Assembly (NCBI GenBank): GCA_021014325.1
Contig: CM037462.1
Location: 806,001-870,000, forward strand
Length of the DNA stretch: 64,000 bases
Direction: 5' to 3'
Origin: Plazaster borealis
Lineage: Eukaryota > Echinodermata > Asteroidea > Forcipulatida > Labidiasteridae
Below, piece by piece: positions 25,051 to 37,200 of this stretch. The notes beneath the pieces are model-generated. The model was not told the DNA's origin. It ran no database searches and saw nothing but the letters and a program-made list of their open reading frames with translations. The first letter of the stretch is position 1. Each line of letters starts with the position of its first letter. The position numbers and the translations under genes are program-made.

Positions 25051-26022
25051 AAAGGTTTAAAAATACAGTATTCTAAAATAGCCGACCACAGAGCCGTCAA
25101 CCTTTGCAGGTGGCGGACTCACAGAGACTCTATTGTGATATTCGTTACTTAGACACCCTTGGATATTTACAATCTTATGACAAACCATAATATTTGACAA
25201 ATCATTTTTTAACAAAAATGTCTAAAAAACTTTGCTGAATTTTATGTTGAACACACTGTCTCAGTGTCTGTCAGAGCTCAAGAATTAAAGGGGCAGGACC
25301 AAGAGCTAGTCACTGCTAGGTTTCATACTCTCTGTGTCCATAACTACACATATTTTATACACCAGTGACGTGAGTTTATGTAACCTGGTATTCATGGGCA
25401 ACCAATCATGGGGAATTAACAAAGTCAAAACATCGCATACTCGTGTAGCTTGACTCAACATGCTCAAGCTGTCAACAACCTGACAACAACAAAATAAACA
25501 CAAATTTGTTTGATTCCAACTTTACTTTTTACCTAGAACTACCCGATTTCTTGTTTAGGACTTATTAATTTAAACTACAGACCAGTCACACTAGTACTAG
25601 TACTACATGTAGTAGTACTGGAGAGGCTAATCTTTCATGCTAAAGGTTTTATTATTTTATGTACATAAATATCATGATATAAGATGAAAATAAATAGTAC
25701 CGGTATACATAAAAGTTCATCAGTGCACCACTCATTACACAGTCAGATGTCAGAACAAGAAAATTTAGACTTACCTCAGTAAGCTAACTTACCTCGGTAA
25801 GCTAAGGCAAAAAAGGGTCTCTTCCGTTGCATGGGGAACAGAATGGCATTATAGTTTTATACTTTTATTTTAATAATTACTTATTAAGAAAGCAGGACGA
25901 TGATTTATACCATATCCCCATATGATCGAACGGCATTCATCGCCTTCACTGCCTACGAACACCCACGGCCCTGGGATTAGACCTACATGTACATGTAGGT
26001 CAGACCATAATTAATAGAGCAA

Positions 26023-26632
26023 GGGTCAGACCTAGCCCAGGTTGGACTCCTCCGTTGCATACAACGCGACGGAGTCCAGGGTATAAAGGTCCTCAGGCAT
26101 TGCAACAAAATTTATAACCATTTTTCATCATATTTTTACCTATTTGAGGAAGCTGAAACGTGACTCACATGTTCCTTGTGTCCTGAACCTTACGACTGGT
26201 CTATTCAGAATTGCCAATTTTATCCTTGGAATTGGATGACATTATTGTGAAAATAAAATGGAAATTGACGCATTCGTTGCGACAACCTCAACTGACATGG
26301 AACCAAGTCCACAAAAGAGGGCGCTGTCTAACCCGTAACACTGAACGCTTTTTCTTCCGGGCGGCAACACGACGGAGTCACAGCGCCAGTGCACAACTTG
26401 GACTTATTTTCGGAAATAATGTCATTCATGGATGTATTTGATAGGTTTTGAACTCAGTAAAAGTGTAATTAAAGGCACCAAGAATAAGTGAATGGGGTTT
26501 CAGCTTTTCAAATTAGGTACAAATATTTTAAAATGTTACTCAAAATTTTGTTCGCATTGTAAAGGATCTTTATACCCAGGACGTCAGTGCAGTGGCACTG
26601 ACTGACGTCCTACCAGGGCTAGGGTCAGACCA
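26023..26632. mobile_element. ~610-bp terminal-inverted-repeat element upstream of TLCD4
   Basis: The left end GGTCAGACCTAGCCCAGGTT pairs with the reverse of the right end CCAGGGCTAGGGTCAGACC. A second inner pair is GGGTATAAAGGTCC (26078) with GGATCTTTATACCC (26565). No transposase is visible. A perfect 22-bp palindrome, GACCTACATGTACATGTAGG..., lies just outside at about 25979. It lies in the presumed 5' intron of TLCD4. Confidence 0.55.
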
Positions 26633-26983
26633 TGATCATACATCATACATGAAACACCCCAGTACGATCATGAATGCATATTTGCACGATCAGTCAGTTT
26701 GTGAACAAACACACCGACATGCATACATGACCGATCGATCCGGGGTGCAGGGTTTAGAGTTAAGCGTAGTCTCCTATCTCAAGACGGAATTGACAGTGTT
26801 ACAGTACAAAACCCATCGCTGTGGTGTAAAAAAAATATATGCATCCGGGGTCGTCTCTCTCTCCGTTACGTGATCTCTCGATCTCGCGAAGGCCGTTGGG
26901 CGTTGGTCGGCCGAAGTGGACTAACAACAACTGGACGGTGGACACCCAGTTGAAAAAAAAATAGTACGATTACGTATATTTAC

Positions 26984-27348
26984 CTGTTAATAAATAATGC
27001 CTGCTAATCACGACCCATCCATCTGAGCATATAGAAAGGACCACAGCAGGCAGGGTAACCAAGTCCGTTTATTGACTGTGTAGTTTGAGGTGTTACACTG
27101 TGACCGCCGCGCCGACAGGAAGTGAAGTATGTGTATCCCCTTGCCTCAACCCAACTTCGCTCGTTCCCGCTATGCTTCAAAACTGTGTAAAAATCAAAGA
27201 CGCATCAAAATCAGAGAACAAGGATGATAACACTGTTGTCTAGTCTGATACTAAGAGGGGCGAGCACCTATACGTAGCTAACGCATATTCGAGGAGTCCA
27301 GGAATAAGTCATTGAAATTGTTTTAACAACAGTTCAAAGGTCAACAAG
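26984..27348. promoter_or_regulatory. Putative bidirectional promoter of TLCD4 (-) and ALG14 (+)
   Basis: TLCD4 and ALG14 are transcribed away from each other. On the minus strand a good donor (AACAG|GTAAATA at 26984/26983) could end a TLCD4 non-coding first exon. ACAGGAAGTG (27115-27124) is a strong ETS/GABP-type site, a hallmark of bidirectional promoters, next to the GC-rich GACCGCCGCGCCGAC. The ALG14 start is embedded in CAAGATGGC (27345-27353), a YY1-like start-site word. No TATA box is seen. Shared use is inferred, not shown. Confidence 0.5.
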
Positions 27349-30300
27349 ATGGCAGCCTCCATGGACACAAAAATGTTGGTATTCGGTGGCTTGTGTTTTA
27401 TACTTTGTCTGTTGTTTCTCAGACTGGTAGTAGTGCTTAGAGGTCTCGGAAAACAGAGAAGTAGTACACGCAGTAAGTTAAGACAGCTAAAAGTTATGGT
27501 TATCACTGGATCAGGTAAGATTGCACAAGTTTCATTTCAAATTCATTTCATTTCAATGATTTATTTTATGGTTGTGAAGCCGGCCAAGGACTCTCAGAAA
27601 AGCGAACTTAATCACTGTAGGCTACTACTCCAGGGAAAACATACGCAGTCAGACAGGGACTGAAAACCCAATCCAAAGAGTGCCCCTGGCTTGATTCGAA
27701 CCGTGGTCCTAGAGTTGGAGGGCAAGGATTAAGGAAAGATGCCTCTATCTACACAAACTACCTGACCACCCAGATATTTTTATTCAATTGAAAAACAAAG
27801 ACTGCTGTTGTCTAATAGTTAGTTTACTGGACTCGGCCTGTGATCCAGTGTAAATTTCAAATCCTGGCATCATTCAAACTGTTTTTATATGAGAAAAATA
27901 ACAAATAGCATAACAACTAAAGTTCTGCACTTCATTCTCAAATATTGCTTCCCCCTTCCTGCTTGAATGTTAAGTCACGAAGGAAGGGAAGAAAATCAAA
28001 CTTAAAACTTAAAGACTTTCAACAAATTTAATAAAGTTTTACTTTTAATGTGTGTATGAAAAATAGGGCCCAACAATAGAACAACAATAAATATATTTGA
28101 AATATTGACCTTTTTAGGAGGACACACCACAGAGATTTTAAGACTGATGGGAAGTTTGAGCGATGCCTACTCCCCAAGAATTTATATCCTCGCTGATACA
28201 GATAAGTTGAGTGAGGAAAAAATTACAGGTTTTGAGTCCGGAAGAAAAACAGCAGGAAGAAACTCACAGGTTAGTTTGAAATAGTTCAAAATTTCATTTT
28301 TCAATAATATTATTGAATGATTAAATGTTGGCAAATTAACAAACAAATGACATATCAGTATTGTTATCAAGTTAAATTTTGTTTCAGAGGGATCTTAACT
28401 AATTTTGGGGGTAGAATTGTTTGGCAGTGGTGTACTGAGAACACACGTTTGTAATTTCTGAAGACTATTTTGCTAATAAGAAAAGAATTTCGCTCAAATT
28501 TGCTTTTCTTTTTTCCAGTGTTTATTTTGAACAACGATGCAATGAGTAAGATTTGAAGCTTTGCATACTTGTAGTGGATGAAGTTAGTAAGATCAACTAG
28601 ATTGACGAGTGACACCCTTGTACAAGTACAAAGCTACATGTAATCGCTTCTTGGAAGAAGCGGTAATTTAGAAAAAATAAATCAATCAATCAATCTCAAC
28701 ATTTTGAATAGTAAAGGTTACATTAGTTTCACTTCAAAAACAAGAAAGACTCTGCTACAGGTAGGGTCAAAATGTGAAGCCATATCAACGAAAATGTTTT
28801 GCATTTATAGGCTACCATCTATAGACGAGTCCTTGTGGTTGGTAAGCAGTTTGGAATCAGCAAAGTCTATTTTCGTCTAAGTCTAATTATGGTGACACAA
28901 CCAAGCTACATTTAGAATTTGCCCTAAAGTCATAAGTAATTTCTGGAGGTATGATTTCTTTAAAACCCTAGTTCAGCATGGAAAGAATACCCAGAAGTCG
29001 TGAAGTGAGGCAGTCTTATATCACCAGTGTGGCCTCGACGCTCTATGCCTCGCTGTATTCCTTCCCTCTCGTCTTCAGACATGCACCCGATTTGGTAAGT
29101 GAGGATCAGTAATTATCAAACTAAGCAAAATAAATGAAACACTTTTGGACACTAGGTGGCAGCAGACATAGCAGGTAAACAGTCATTGTTTTTAAAGGTA
29201 GGGTTATAGATTGGTTTTTGTCAATGTAATGCTGATTTATGGGCAAAATTATGAAGAAAGATACAATAAAAGTCACATGTGAAAGTTTTTCAGCTGAATA
29301 CAGTGTCTACTTGCAGAACAAAAAAGAAAAAACTGTAACGGTATTTTCACAAGAACAATGAATCCATCCATGTTTAGCGAGGTGACAGCGGGTACCATCC
29401 ACATCTCCGGCCGCAGCATTCGCGAATGGACACCAACTCTCAGAAATCTGAGAACCGATTCATAATCGTTTCTCAGATTCAAATATTTTGGGGTGAACAA
29501 TTATCACAACGGTATTACTTTGAAGGGAATCCTTTCTCAAAATAGTTTTTACTATCAAGAGCTGCAGTGCTTCTCACCAAAAAAGTTCTTATGTTCATGA
29601 ATTGTTGGAGTATTTACCAATCTATGACCCTATCTTTAAGTAGTTCCGAGCATACGCATCCAAGAACAATGGTAAGTCTGTGAACCAATTGGTTGGTCTT
29701 ATATATTTATGTATTTAATACTTAAACTCAGGGGTTGTTCACCCATGTGTGCTGATTTTCTTTCCCCATAGATACTTTGCAATGGCCCCGGAACATGCAT
29801 ACCAATTTGTGCAGCTGGATTTACAATGAGGGTGAGTATCCTGATGTACAACAGGAGACATTCTTGTATTTCTTGAATGGTCTGAATTCCGTTCAAAAGA
29901 TCAGCTTCCAGAAGTTTTTCAGATTTTTTTTGCAAACCATCATTTTAATTCAACTTCAGCAGATACATTTTGAAAGAGTCCCTTCATTCCAAACTTCGCA
30001 AAAAACGCACAATACCAAAAACATGTGAAAATTGCGATGAATTTGGTGGTTATATTTGAGTGAAAACAATGAAAGAGGGTTAGTGGATGATCATATTGGG
30101 GTTATTTCAATGCAGCAATAAAAAAATTAAAACAGTTTTCAAAAGTCAATTTAATTTAACTTTGACAATATTTCAAACAGAAATCTTCTTCTTGAAGATT
30201 GATATTTCAACTTAATATTCAGTGAACTTTCAGATCAAAAGTATTTCCAATAGATAGGCCTACAGTCCTGATAAAAGTGGAATATAAATTTACAAGCCTC

Positions 30301-30936
30301 TAATCCCACAATAAAGTGGTGTTAATTGTCATTTTATGATGTACTCTTGTCGAGCTAAATTTGAAACATGGCGTCATTTGATGTCAACTATAAATGGGTC
30401 TGTACATTCTACGCAGGAATTGTTTGTTAGTCAAAAGATCAAAGTCATCACCATTTTGATTGAAGATCAAGGAACTTCAGGAATGAACTAAACATTCCAC
30501 GTACACAATTTTACAGACCCATATTTCAAATGTGAAGCCATTGGATGTGTTTTTTGATGTTGACAAAATTCGCATCTGAGGGGTATCAAATACAATTAAC
30601 ATTTTACACCATTTTATTGTGAGGTTAGAGATTTGTAATATTTAGGCCACTTTCATAAACACTATTGGAAAATGAGTGCGTCACAAAGCTGAATTTGACC
30701 TTAAATCCCCTCTTCAATTCAAAGATTCTAACACACTTTTTGAAAACCATTTTTCTAAAATGCAGTTCCTTGGGATGAAAGATGTTCAACAAGTGTACGT
30801 AGAGAGTGTGTGTAGAGTTCAAACAATGTCTCTGTCTGGTCGAATCATGTACATCTTTGCTGATCATCTTTTAGTGCACTGGCCAAGTCTGAAGGAGAAG
30901 TACCCCAAATCAATCTATTTGGGCAGAGTGGTTTAA
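27349..30936 (+). CDS. ALG14: ALG14, UDP-GlcNAc transferase membrane subunit
   Basis: Coding exons 27349-27514, 28118-28269, 28972-29094, 29772-29831 and 30766-30936 join in phase to 223 residues plus TAA (human about 216). ALG14 anchors the catalytic subunit ALG13 to the cytosolic ER face, where the pair adds the second GlcNAc to dolichol-PP-GlcNAc in N-glycan synthesis. Residues ~9-31 are the membrane anchor. Family motifs: ITGSGGHTTEILRLMGSL (~52-69), SPRIYILADTD (~73-83), RIPRSREVRQS (~110-120), CNGPGTCIPICAAG (~150-163), VYVESVCRVQT (~177-187), HWPSLKEKYPKS and the terminal YLGRVV. The ATG lies in CAAGATGGC. Introns hold a SINE (27528-27778) and a MITE (29192-29639). The stop codon TAA is part of the TTAA border of another MITE (30933-31283). 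The catalytic ALG13 partner is not in the window. Confidence 0.96.
27528..27778 (-). repeat. tRNA-derived SINE, second family, copy 2
   Basis: Shares GGCCAAGGACTCTCAGAAAAG, GGGACTGAAAA.CCAATCCA, GTGCCCCTGG and GATTCGAACCGTGGTCCTA (reverse B box) with 19495-19785, in the same minus orientation, and a CATTTCAAATTCATTTCATT tail. It lies in ALG14 intron 1, 13 bases past the exon 1 donor. Confidence 0.72.
29192..29639. mobile_element. TTAA-flanked MITE, family E
   Basis: Begins TTAAAGGTAGGGTTATAG and ends CTATGACCCTATCTTTAA, an inverted pair inside a TTAA duplication. The centre has CTCAGAAATCTGAGAACC and a TCTCAGATTC word. It is the only copy of this family in the window and lies in ALG14 intron 3. 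Confidence 0.75.
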
Positions 30937-31283
30937 AGGCACTGAACACGTTTGGAAATTGTCAAAGATCAGTGTTCTCACTTGGTGTATCCCAACATAT
31001 GCATAAAATAACAAGCCTGTGAAAATTTGCAAGAAAATGATGAAAGAAAAAACACCCTTGTTGTAAAAATTTGTGTGCTTTCAGATAGGAATGAAAACTT
31101 CTTGCAAGAAGTTTTTATTATTTTAGTGAGAAATTACCTCTTTCTCAAAAACTACGTTACTTCAGAGGGAGTCGTTTCCTACAATGTTTTATACTATCAA
31201 CAGCTCTCCGTTGCTCGTTACCAAGTAAGTTTTTATGCTAATATTTGTTTTGAGTCATTACCAAACGTGTGAGATACCTTTAA
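30933..31283. mobile_element. TTAA-flanked MITE, family A, copy 2 (ALG14 3' end)
   Basis: Starts TTAAAGGCACTGAACACG at the ALG14 stop codon and ends GAGATACCTTTAA. It retains AACTTCTTGCAAGAAGTT, a hairpin typical of family A. It is similar along its length to the copies at 35052, 53408 and 56087. Everything after the ALG14 stop up to the AATAAA is this element. Confidence 0.9.
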
Positions 31284-31284
31284 C

Positions 31285-31290
31285 AATAAA
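31285..31290 (+). terminator. Candidate ALG14 polyadenylation signal AATAAA
   Basis: AATAAA begins two bases after the MITE border and about 350 bases after the ALG14 stop codon, and is followed by TTGATTGATTGATTGATT. It is the first AATAAA downstream of the stop on this strand that I see. Confidence 0.5.
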
Positions 31291-33113
31291 GCTTGAATAT
31301 TCGCAACAAGTTGATTGATTGATTGATTGATTAATGTAATATTGCTCAAAGCTATAACAATAAAACAAATAAAAGGGTTAACATGAAAACAATAATACAA
31401 ATGAAATAAATAAAGAATTAAATAGCTGTTGGGGACTGCTTATCGAAGTAACCAGTGGTCATGGCCTTACGTTTTGATTGTTCTTTCTTACAGGCATCAT
31501 TAAGCCTTTTAGGGTTGAAAACAGGAGGACATAATGCCACATTTTACAAATAAAAAGGTCATGAGAAATATTGTTTTAGTATTGTTTGAAGTAAACAAAA
31601 TATATACAAACGGCATAAGAGCCTGGGCCAGTTTCATAGAGTTGCTTAAGCAAAAAAACAAAAACAAAAACCTAAGCACACAAGAGTTGTTTTAGCCTCG
31701 CTGTGGTTATTGTTGGTTCTTAGAACAAAATGAAGTGGGTTTTTATTGGGATCTGATCAAGGATTGAAAAGACAGTTTGAATGTGTATATGTACCTACCC
31801 ACACACACCACTTTCGCTTTCCACAAAAAGTGGTTTTTCCAAGCTTTGCCGACCGACGTGTCTGTACATTCAATTAAATTCCAATTTAGAGACAATCCAT
31901 CAAGATGTGCTTAAAGTGCTGACGTTATCCTATTTCTAGTGTTTTATCAGACATAACCATCGGTTGGTTTTACGCATAAAATGTTGACTTTCAATCAATG
32001 GAGATTTATTCGGCTTTTATAAATGCTAGACTTGCCACAAGTCGGGTCCAATGCTTGATCTGTAATGTATTTATATCCGACATCTGCTGTAACGCGGATG
32101 TCTGCTAGAGAAAGAAAAAAGAGTCCGACTTGAGTCAAGTCTATTGTTAATGCTTGCCTGAAATGCTTTTGTGGATTGCCCCGGTATTGGGTGTCCTATC
32201 CATCAATGCAATTTATTTTAAATGTACTAATAAATCAATTGTCAAACTCGTAGTTAATAAATAATATTAAAGGTGCTAAGTTTGTAAAATGAAAGGTATG
32301 CAAAAACGCGTATTTTTTGTATTTTCTGTTAGTACGATTTAGTTAGTACTAGCCCCTATCCGTTACCAGCATAGCGAACGACCCTCTGAACATTCTAAAA
32401 GATATTCTATGGGTTTTTTCAGTGTATTTTTTTGTCAATAAATGTATTTCGCTTTAGAGTCTGTGTAACTTCTGCTTTAAAAAGTCTATGCAAAACAGTA
32501 GTAAGATTTAAAATATAAATGCTCACAAATTTGCACATAATTAAATGACCATGGTGGGAAACTTCCCTTGAAACTTCCCTTAAATATTTGATTTAAAATG
32601 CTATATTTTTGGAGAAATGATTTAAACAATTAGTTTTGATATTGCGAGTCCAAAACCTGATGTTTGAAAACAGCGAAAACTAAAAGAGGTTGATTTGTTT
32701 CCTTGATGACCAATAAGCTTAAATTGTCTAATTTTGTTTTGTTTTTTGACAACTATAAGCTGCGTGCTTTAAAAACGATTCATGCAGTACGAGGTAAACA
32801 CAATCTTTTCCTGAGCCACTGTGCATTACGGTCTGTCGAAAATAAAATAAAATTACCTGCAGTGCTTACACAGTGCCTAAACACACTGTCATTTTTGAGT
32901 TGGTTTTGGTTTAATTTATTTATTCAAGTGATTAATACTTCACCCAATAAATCATGTACAATTTTGAAACTTGCTCAGGATCGTCTGTGTTTAAAAACAC
33001 CAATAATGTATCATTTTTTTTTCAAGAAGCTTATCGAATGTGTTTTTTAACATGATGTACAGCGCCACCTGTTGACATTAACCATCGATTATTGAAATCT
33101 AAATTGACATTGT
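31291..33113. other. Intergenic region ALG14 to 33.1 kb, repeat remnants
   Basis: A GATT run sits at 31308-31332. A half copy of the CAGTTTCATAGAGTTGCTTAAGC family lies at 31624-31686. At about 32400-32580 there is a decayed, reversed relative of the MITE at 50505-50856 (shared GCTCACAAATTTGCACATAA and CATGGTGGGAAACTTCCCTT words). No gene is supported; the 115-codon open frame at 32703 has no recognisable domain. Confidence 0.5.
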
Positions 33114-33259
33114 ATATGCCTCGAAATTGCGTGGTTTTCCTTTTACATCGTGAACAAACACGGTCGGCCATTTTGTGGAGTCAAATTTTTGACTCCACAA
33201 AATGGCCGACCGTGTTAGTTCGCAAAGTAAAAGGAAAACCACGCAATTTCGAGGCATAT
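33114..33259. repeat. Near-perfect 146-bp foldback (palindromic) element
   Basis: Two ~73-bp arms are almost perfect reverse complements with a T-rich turn. Outer words ATATGCCTCGAAATTGCGTG and the mirrored CACGCAATTTCGAGGCATAT, inner GTCGGCCATTTTGTGGAGTC. It is followed by further small palindromes (TATAACGTCTGAGAAAGACG... at ~33288, and GTAACCG/CGGTTAC arms to ~33365). Confidence 0.92.
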
Positions 33260-33598
33260 TTGTGTGGATCATTGTATTCTACTTGTATAACGTCTGAGAA
33301 AGACGTTATACGTTTGTAACCGTTTTATATAATGCGTATTATGCATTTTATAACAAACGGTTACAAAAGCTTTTTTAGACCAACTCGTCCGATCCAAGGC
33401 AACGTGTCCCTTTATTCAAGGTGGAGGTCATGCGGTATAAAACGACATTCAATCACTGATCAGCGAGACGACGAGCAACGCATCACTAATTGTCCGATTA
33501 ACAGACAAGTCATTTCATGAACTACTCTAGCTTCATCGGTAATGGAAGAGTGGAGTTTTTTGTTTGTTAAACATCACTCTTTCCAGAAACGGGACCAG

Positions 33599-33895
33599 TT
33601 TAAAGGGTCTGTATACGTTTGGTAATGAATCTGAAAATTAATGGCAACAAAATTTTACTTTTGTGAAAAGTACATTAGCTCTGGATAGTATAATGCATTT
33701 TGAGAAGTGCTTCACTTCGAAGTACGGCGGTTATGAAAAAATATACATGTATCATTGTTTATCCCAAAATATTTTAATATGAGAAGCGTTACTGACAGTA
33801 ACGTTTCTCAGATTGTGTATTCCAATTGCAGATTAGTCTCCGTGCGTGGACATAACCGCTCCAGATTTTCGGCAATATCTCAACAACAACAAATA
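33599..33895 (+). mobile_element. TTAA-type MITE, family B, copy 1 (right end missing)
   Basis: Starts TTAAAGGGTCTGTATACGTT and shares GGATAGTATAATGCATTTTG, CTTCGAAGTAC and GCTCCAGATTTTCGGCAATA with the copies at 34606, 46112 and 58109. It has the internal palindrome GAAGCGTTACTGACAGTAAC. It breaks off after GCAATATCTCAA, without the terminal repeat. Confidence 0.75.
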
Positions 33896-34283
33896 GTCAA
33901 TTAATAGTCAAATCGACAATAAGTAAACTATCAAGGTTTTAATTTCCCATCCAAAAGGTAAACACATCCATATGTCACACCATTAGTGCTAATCCGATAT
34001 GAATATTTATGTCATGCAATTGACTATCAACCAATAGGGAGCGCCTCCTAAGGATGACGTGCTTCTGACGTTGGTCTGCTGCATCTGTTTCAATTTAACC
34101 CACATTTCATCTCCAGCCATTTTGTAATGCATTCATTGCCGAATTTTTGACATGTTTCGTTGCATTTGACTAAAGCATTGGGGAAGGTGAAATAGTAATC
34201 GATACCAGTTTTCATTCATGTATTTTTCTGCATCACTCTACGCTTGGGGAATCTTGTCTTGTCTTATAAGATAAATCAACATC

Positions 34284-37200
34284 ATGGGAAGCTTGGTGGC
34301 GATTTACTGGTTCGTGGTTTTCTTCTTTACTTCGTCTGTACATGGTTTTGCTGCAAACGAGACAGCCAATACGACAAGCACTACATGGACCTCGCATAGG
34401 CCTACTGTTGAGATTAAAGGTGGGTCTTATCAGTTTTTATAATCTCTTAAAAGTAACGCATAATAAGTTGCGTCACTCATTTAACACGAAAACTGGTCAT
34501 ACACTAACTTGTAACTCAGCCACATTTTCGCTCTGAATCATGTATTGTAGTACCCCCGTACCCACCGTCCAACTTTGTAGGCCTACGCATTGTACACTCT
34601 CTAACTTAAATGCATCGTACACGTTTGGTAATGAGTCTGGTAACTAACGGCAATACAAACTTACTTGGTAAGAAGTACATCAGCTTTGGATAGTATAATG
34701 CATTTTGAGAAACTGTTCACTTCGAAGTACTGCGGTTATGGAAAAATATATCACTTTTTTCCCAAAAACATTTGAATCTAAGAAGCGTTTACGTTTGTGT
34801 TCCAATGCAGATTATTCTTCCTGCTTGGACATAACCGCTCCAGATTTTCGGCAATATCTCAAAAACGCTACCACCGTTTGAAATGAAATTTTCACAGGTT
34901 AGTTTTATGGTATATATCTACAACATAGATTTGAAACAAACAGGCTACAATTACCAAACGTGTACGACGCCTTTAAAGCAGAAAACGGGTCAGAATTGAC
35001 CCGGATTCCGGGTCCCAAGAAGCCATTTCTGCGTCAGGTTGACCTTGTTGGTAAAGGCATCGTACACGTTTGGAAATTGTCAAAGACCAGTGTTCTCACT
35101 TGGTGTATCCCAACATATGCATAAAATAACAAGCCTGTGAACATTTGGGCTCAATTGGTCATCGAAGTTGCAAGAAAATGATGAAAGAAAAAACACCCTT
35201 GTTGTACAAATTTGTGTGCTTTCAGATAGAATAAAAAAAACTTCTTGCAAGAAGTTTTTATTATTTTAGTGAGAAATTACCTCTTTCTCAAAAACTACGT
35301 TACTTCAGAGGGAGTCGTTTCCTACAATGAGTTATACTATCAACAGCTCTCCGTTGCTTGATACCAAGTAAGTTTTTATGCTAATATTTGTTTTGAGTCA
35401 TTACCAAACGTGTACGATACCTTTAAACATTCTATTTTGACTCAGGTTCTGAGTCAAATTGACAGAGATTCGGGTCATTTTGACTCAGATTCCAGGGCAT
35501 ACTGATCCAGAAGTGGGTCAGTCCCCTTCGGACTGGAATCCGGGCAACTATAACCAAGGGTAGAGTGCATTTAAATTTCAAAAAATTTGAATCAACATTA
35601 AACTATGACATCCCATTTGCTTAGTGTTTTCCCTTCAGCTTGTCCCAAATCGACGTAATTATTTATTACATTAATTTAGTTGTTGTGGTACCCGTTGAAA
35701 ACTATCCCTGATGCAATTATTAGGCTATCACAGTCACATCCATTTAAAGCGAACGTCTAGTAGCTTTAATCTGTGTTATTCAAAATGTCTTTTGTGCCCG
35801 GTTTTTACGCAGATTGCTTCATTTCGGCGGCTGATTTGATTTCGAATAACATTGGTAGTGTGTTGTGTGGAATTTGTGGATCCCCTTGTGCTGTAGCTGA
35901 TAATGGCGAAGAAATAGGCTTTCAAATCAACCACGGAGATCAGTTTAGTTACTACTGCATGGAAGGCTACTACATGACGGGCCAAAGAGTTGCATCATGT
36001 CAAGCCGGAAACTATGGTCCCATTCCGCAATGTTTTACCGGTAAGTTTTACAATGATAGACCTCCCTTGCACAGACGTCACAAGTTCAAACAGCGCCCTC
36101 ACTGGGGTCGAAGGAAGACCTACCAATGGCTGAGAGGTGTGCGTGCCGCGTACGCGCTTGTACATTTTGATCCAATGTTTGACAACATAGAGCATTGTAC
36201 GCTATAGTTCGTTGATTACAATTATGTTTAGATTTGCTATAGATGTATTTTACTGGCCTAACCTGTATCAAAACGCTATTGTTCTTTCCATTGTTACGTT
36301 CTTAGTTACCCAAACCCACACTTTGACAACTAAAACGCCAGAACTTGAGTCCGGCGACACTAAACATACATTTTTACTATTGGTACTTTATGTTTAGTGT
36401 TACTTTCATTATTTAATAGGCCCCTTACCATTTCTTCTTCTTTAAACCAGACAATTACTTTATAAGTGAAACAGACACAAGTAAATTATTTAATTTAAGT
36501 GAGACCTCTTGCCATGGCGACCTGAACCTTTTCGAATAGTAAACTAAATAACTCAAACTCGTTCTAAATTGTAACTAAAAAACCCGTAATTTTTGCCAAT
36601 ATTTACACAAATAAATGGCGTAGTTTTAAAACATTGTGTAAAGCATGTCTTGATTGAGTTGTGGACAAAAGTCGAGAATTTGAAAAATTGTTGTCACTTT
36701 TTTTAACTGTTGCAGAATCAGAGTACAGCCTCGCAGTGATTTGCTTATCTTCAGCGCTTGGTGGTATGGTTATAATCTGGATGATCACTCTTAGAATGTG
36801 CCGGAGAAAATTGAGATCTCAAAGGTAAATTACCTTCGTTCTTTTCTCGGAATTAAAAAGGGATAAATGAGAATGAAAAACTTGATAATAGATAGCGGGC
36901 TGGTTGCAGTTTGTTGGGGTGGGGTGGGGGTGGAGTTGGGTGGGGGTGTGTGCACGTACCTCCCATCCCAAGCTCCTTCGTGGCTACGTCGTTGTACAAC
37001 AGCAAAAAGTGAAACAAGTTTAAGACTGTTTGTGTTACTATACTAGGCCTGCTATCCACACGGAGTTGGGATACACTTTAATTGACCCAAATTTGAGAGG
37101 AATAAAGATAAGCCAAGGTGCGAAAAATGAAACGGTTCATGTAATTTGTTTCCTTCAATTACTACATGTTGTAGGTTGTATAAACAAACTTATGCCTCAA

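Noticed and set aside
32703..33050. 115-codon plus-strand ORF
   Set aside because: Starts in AT-rich sequence, has no domain, no splice partners, and lies beside decayed repeats.
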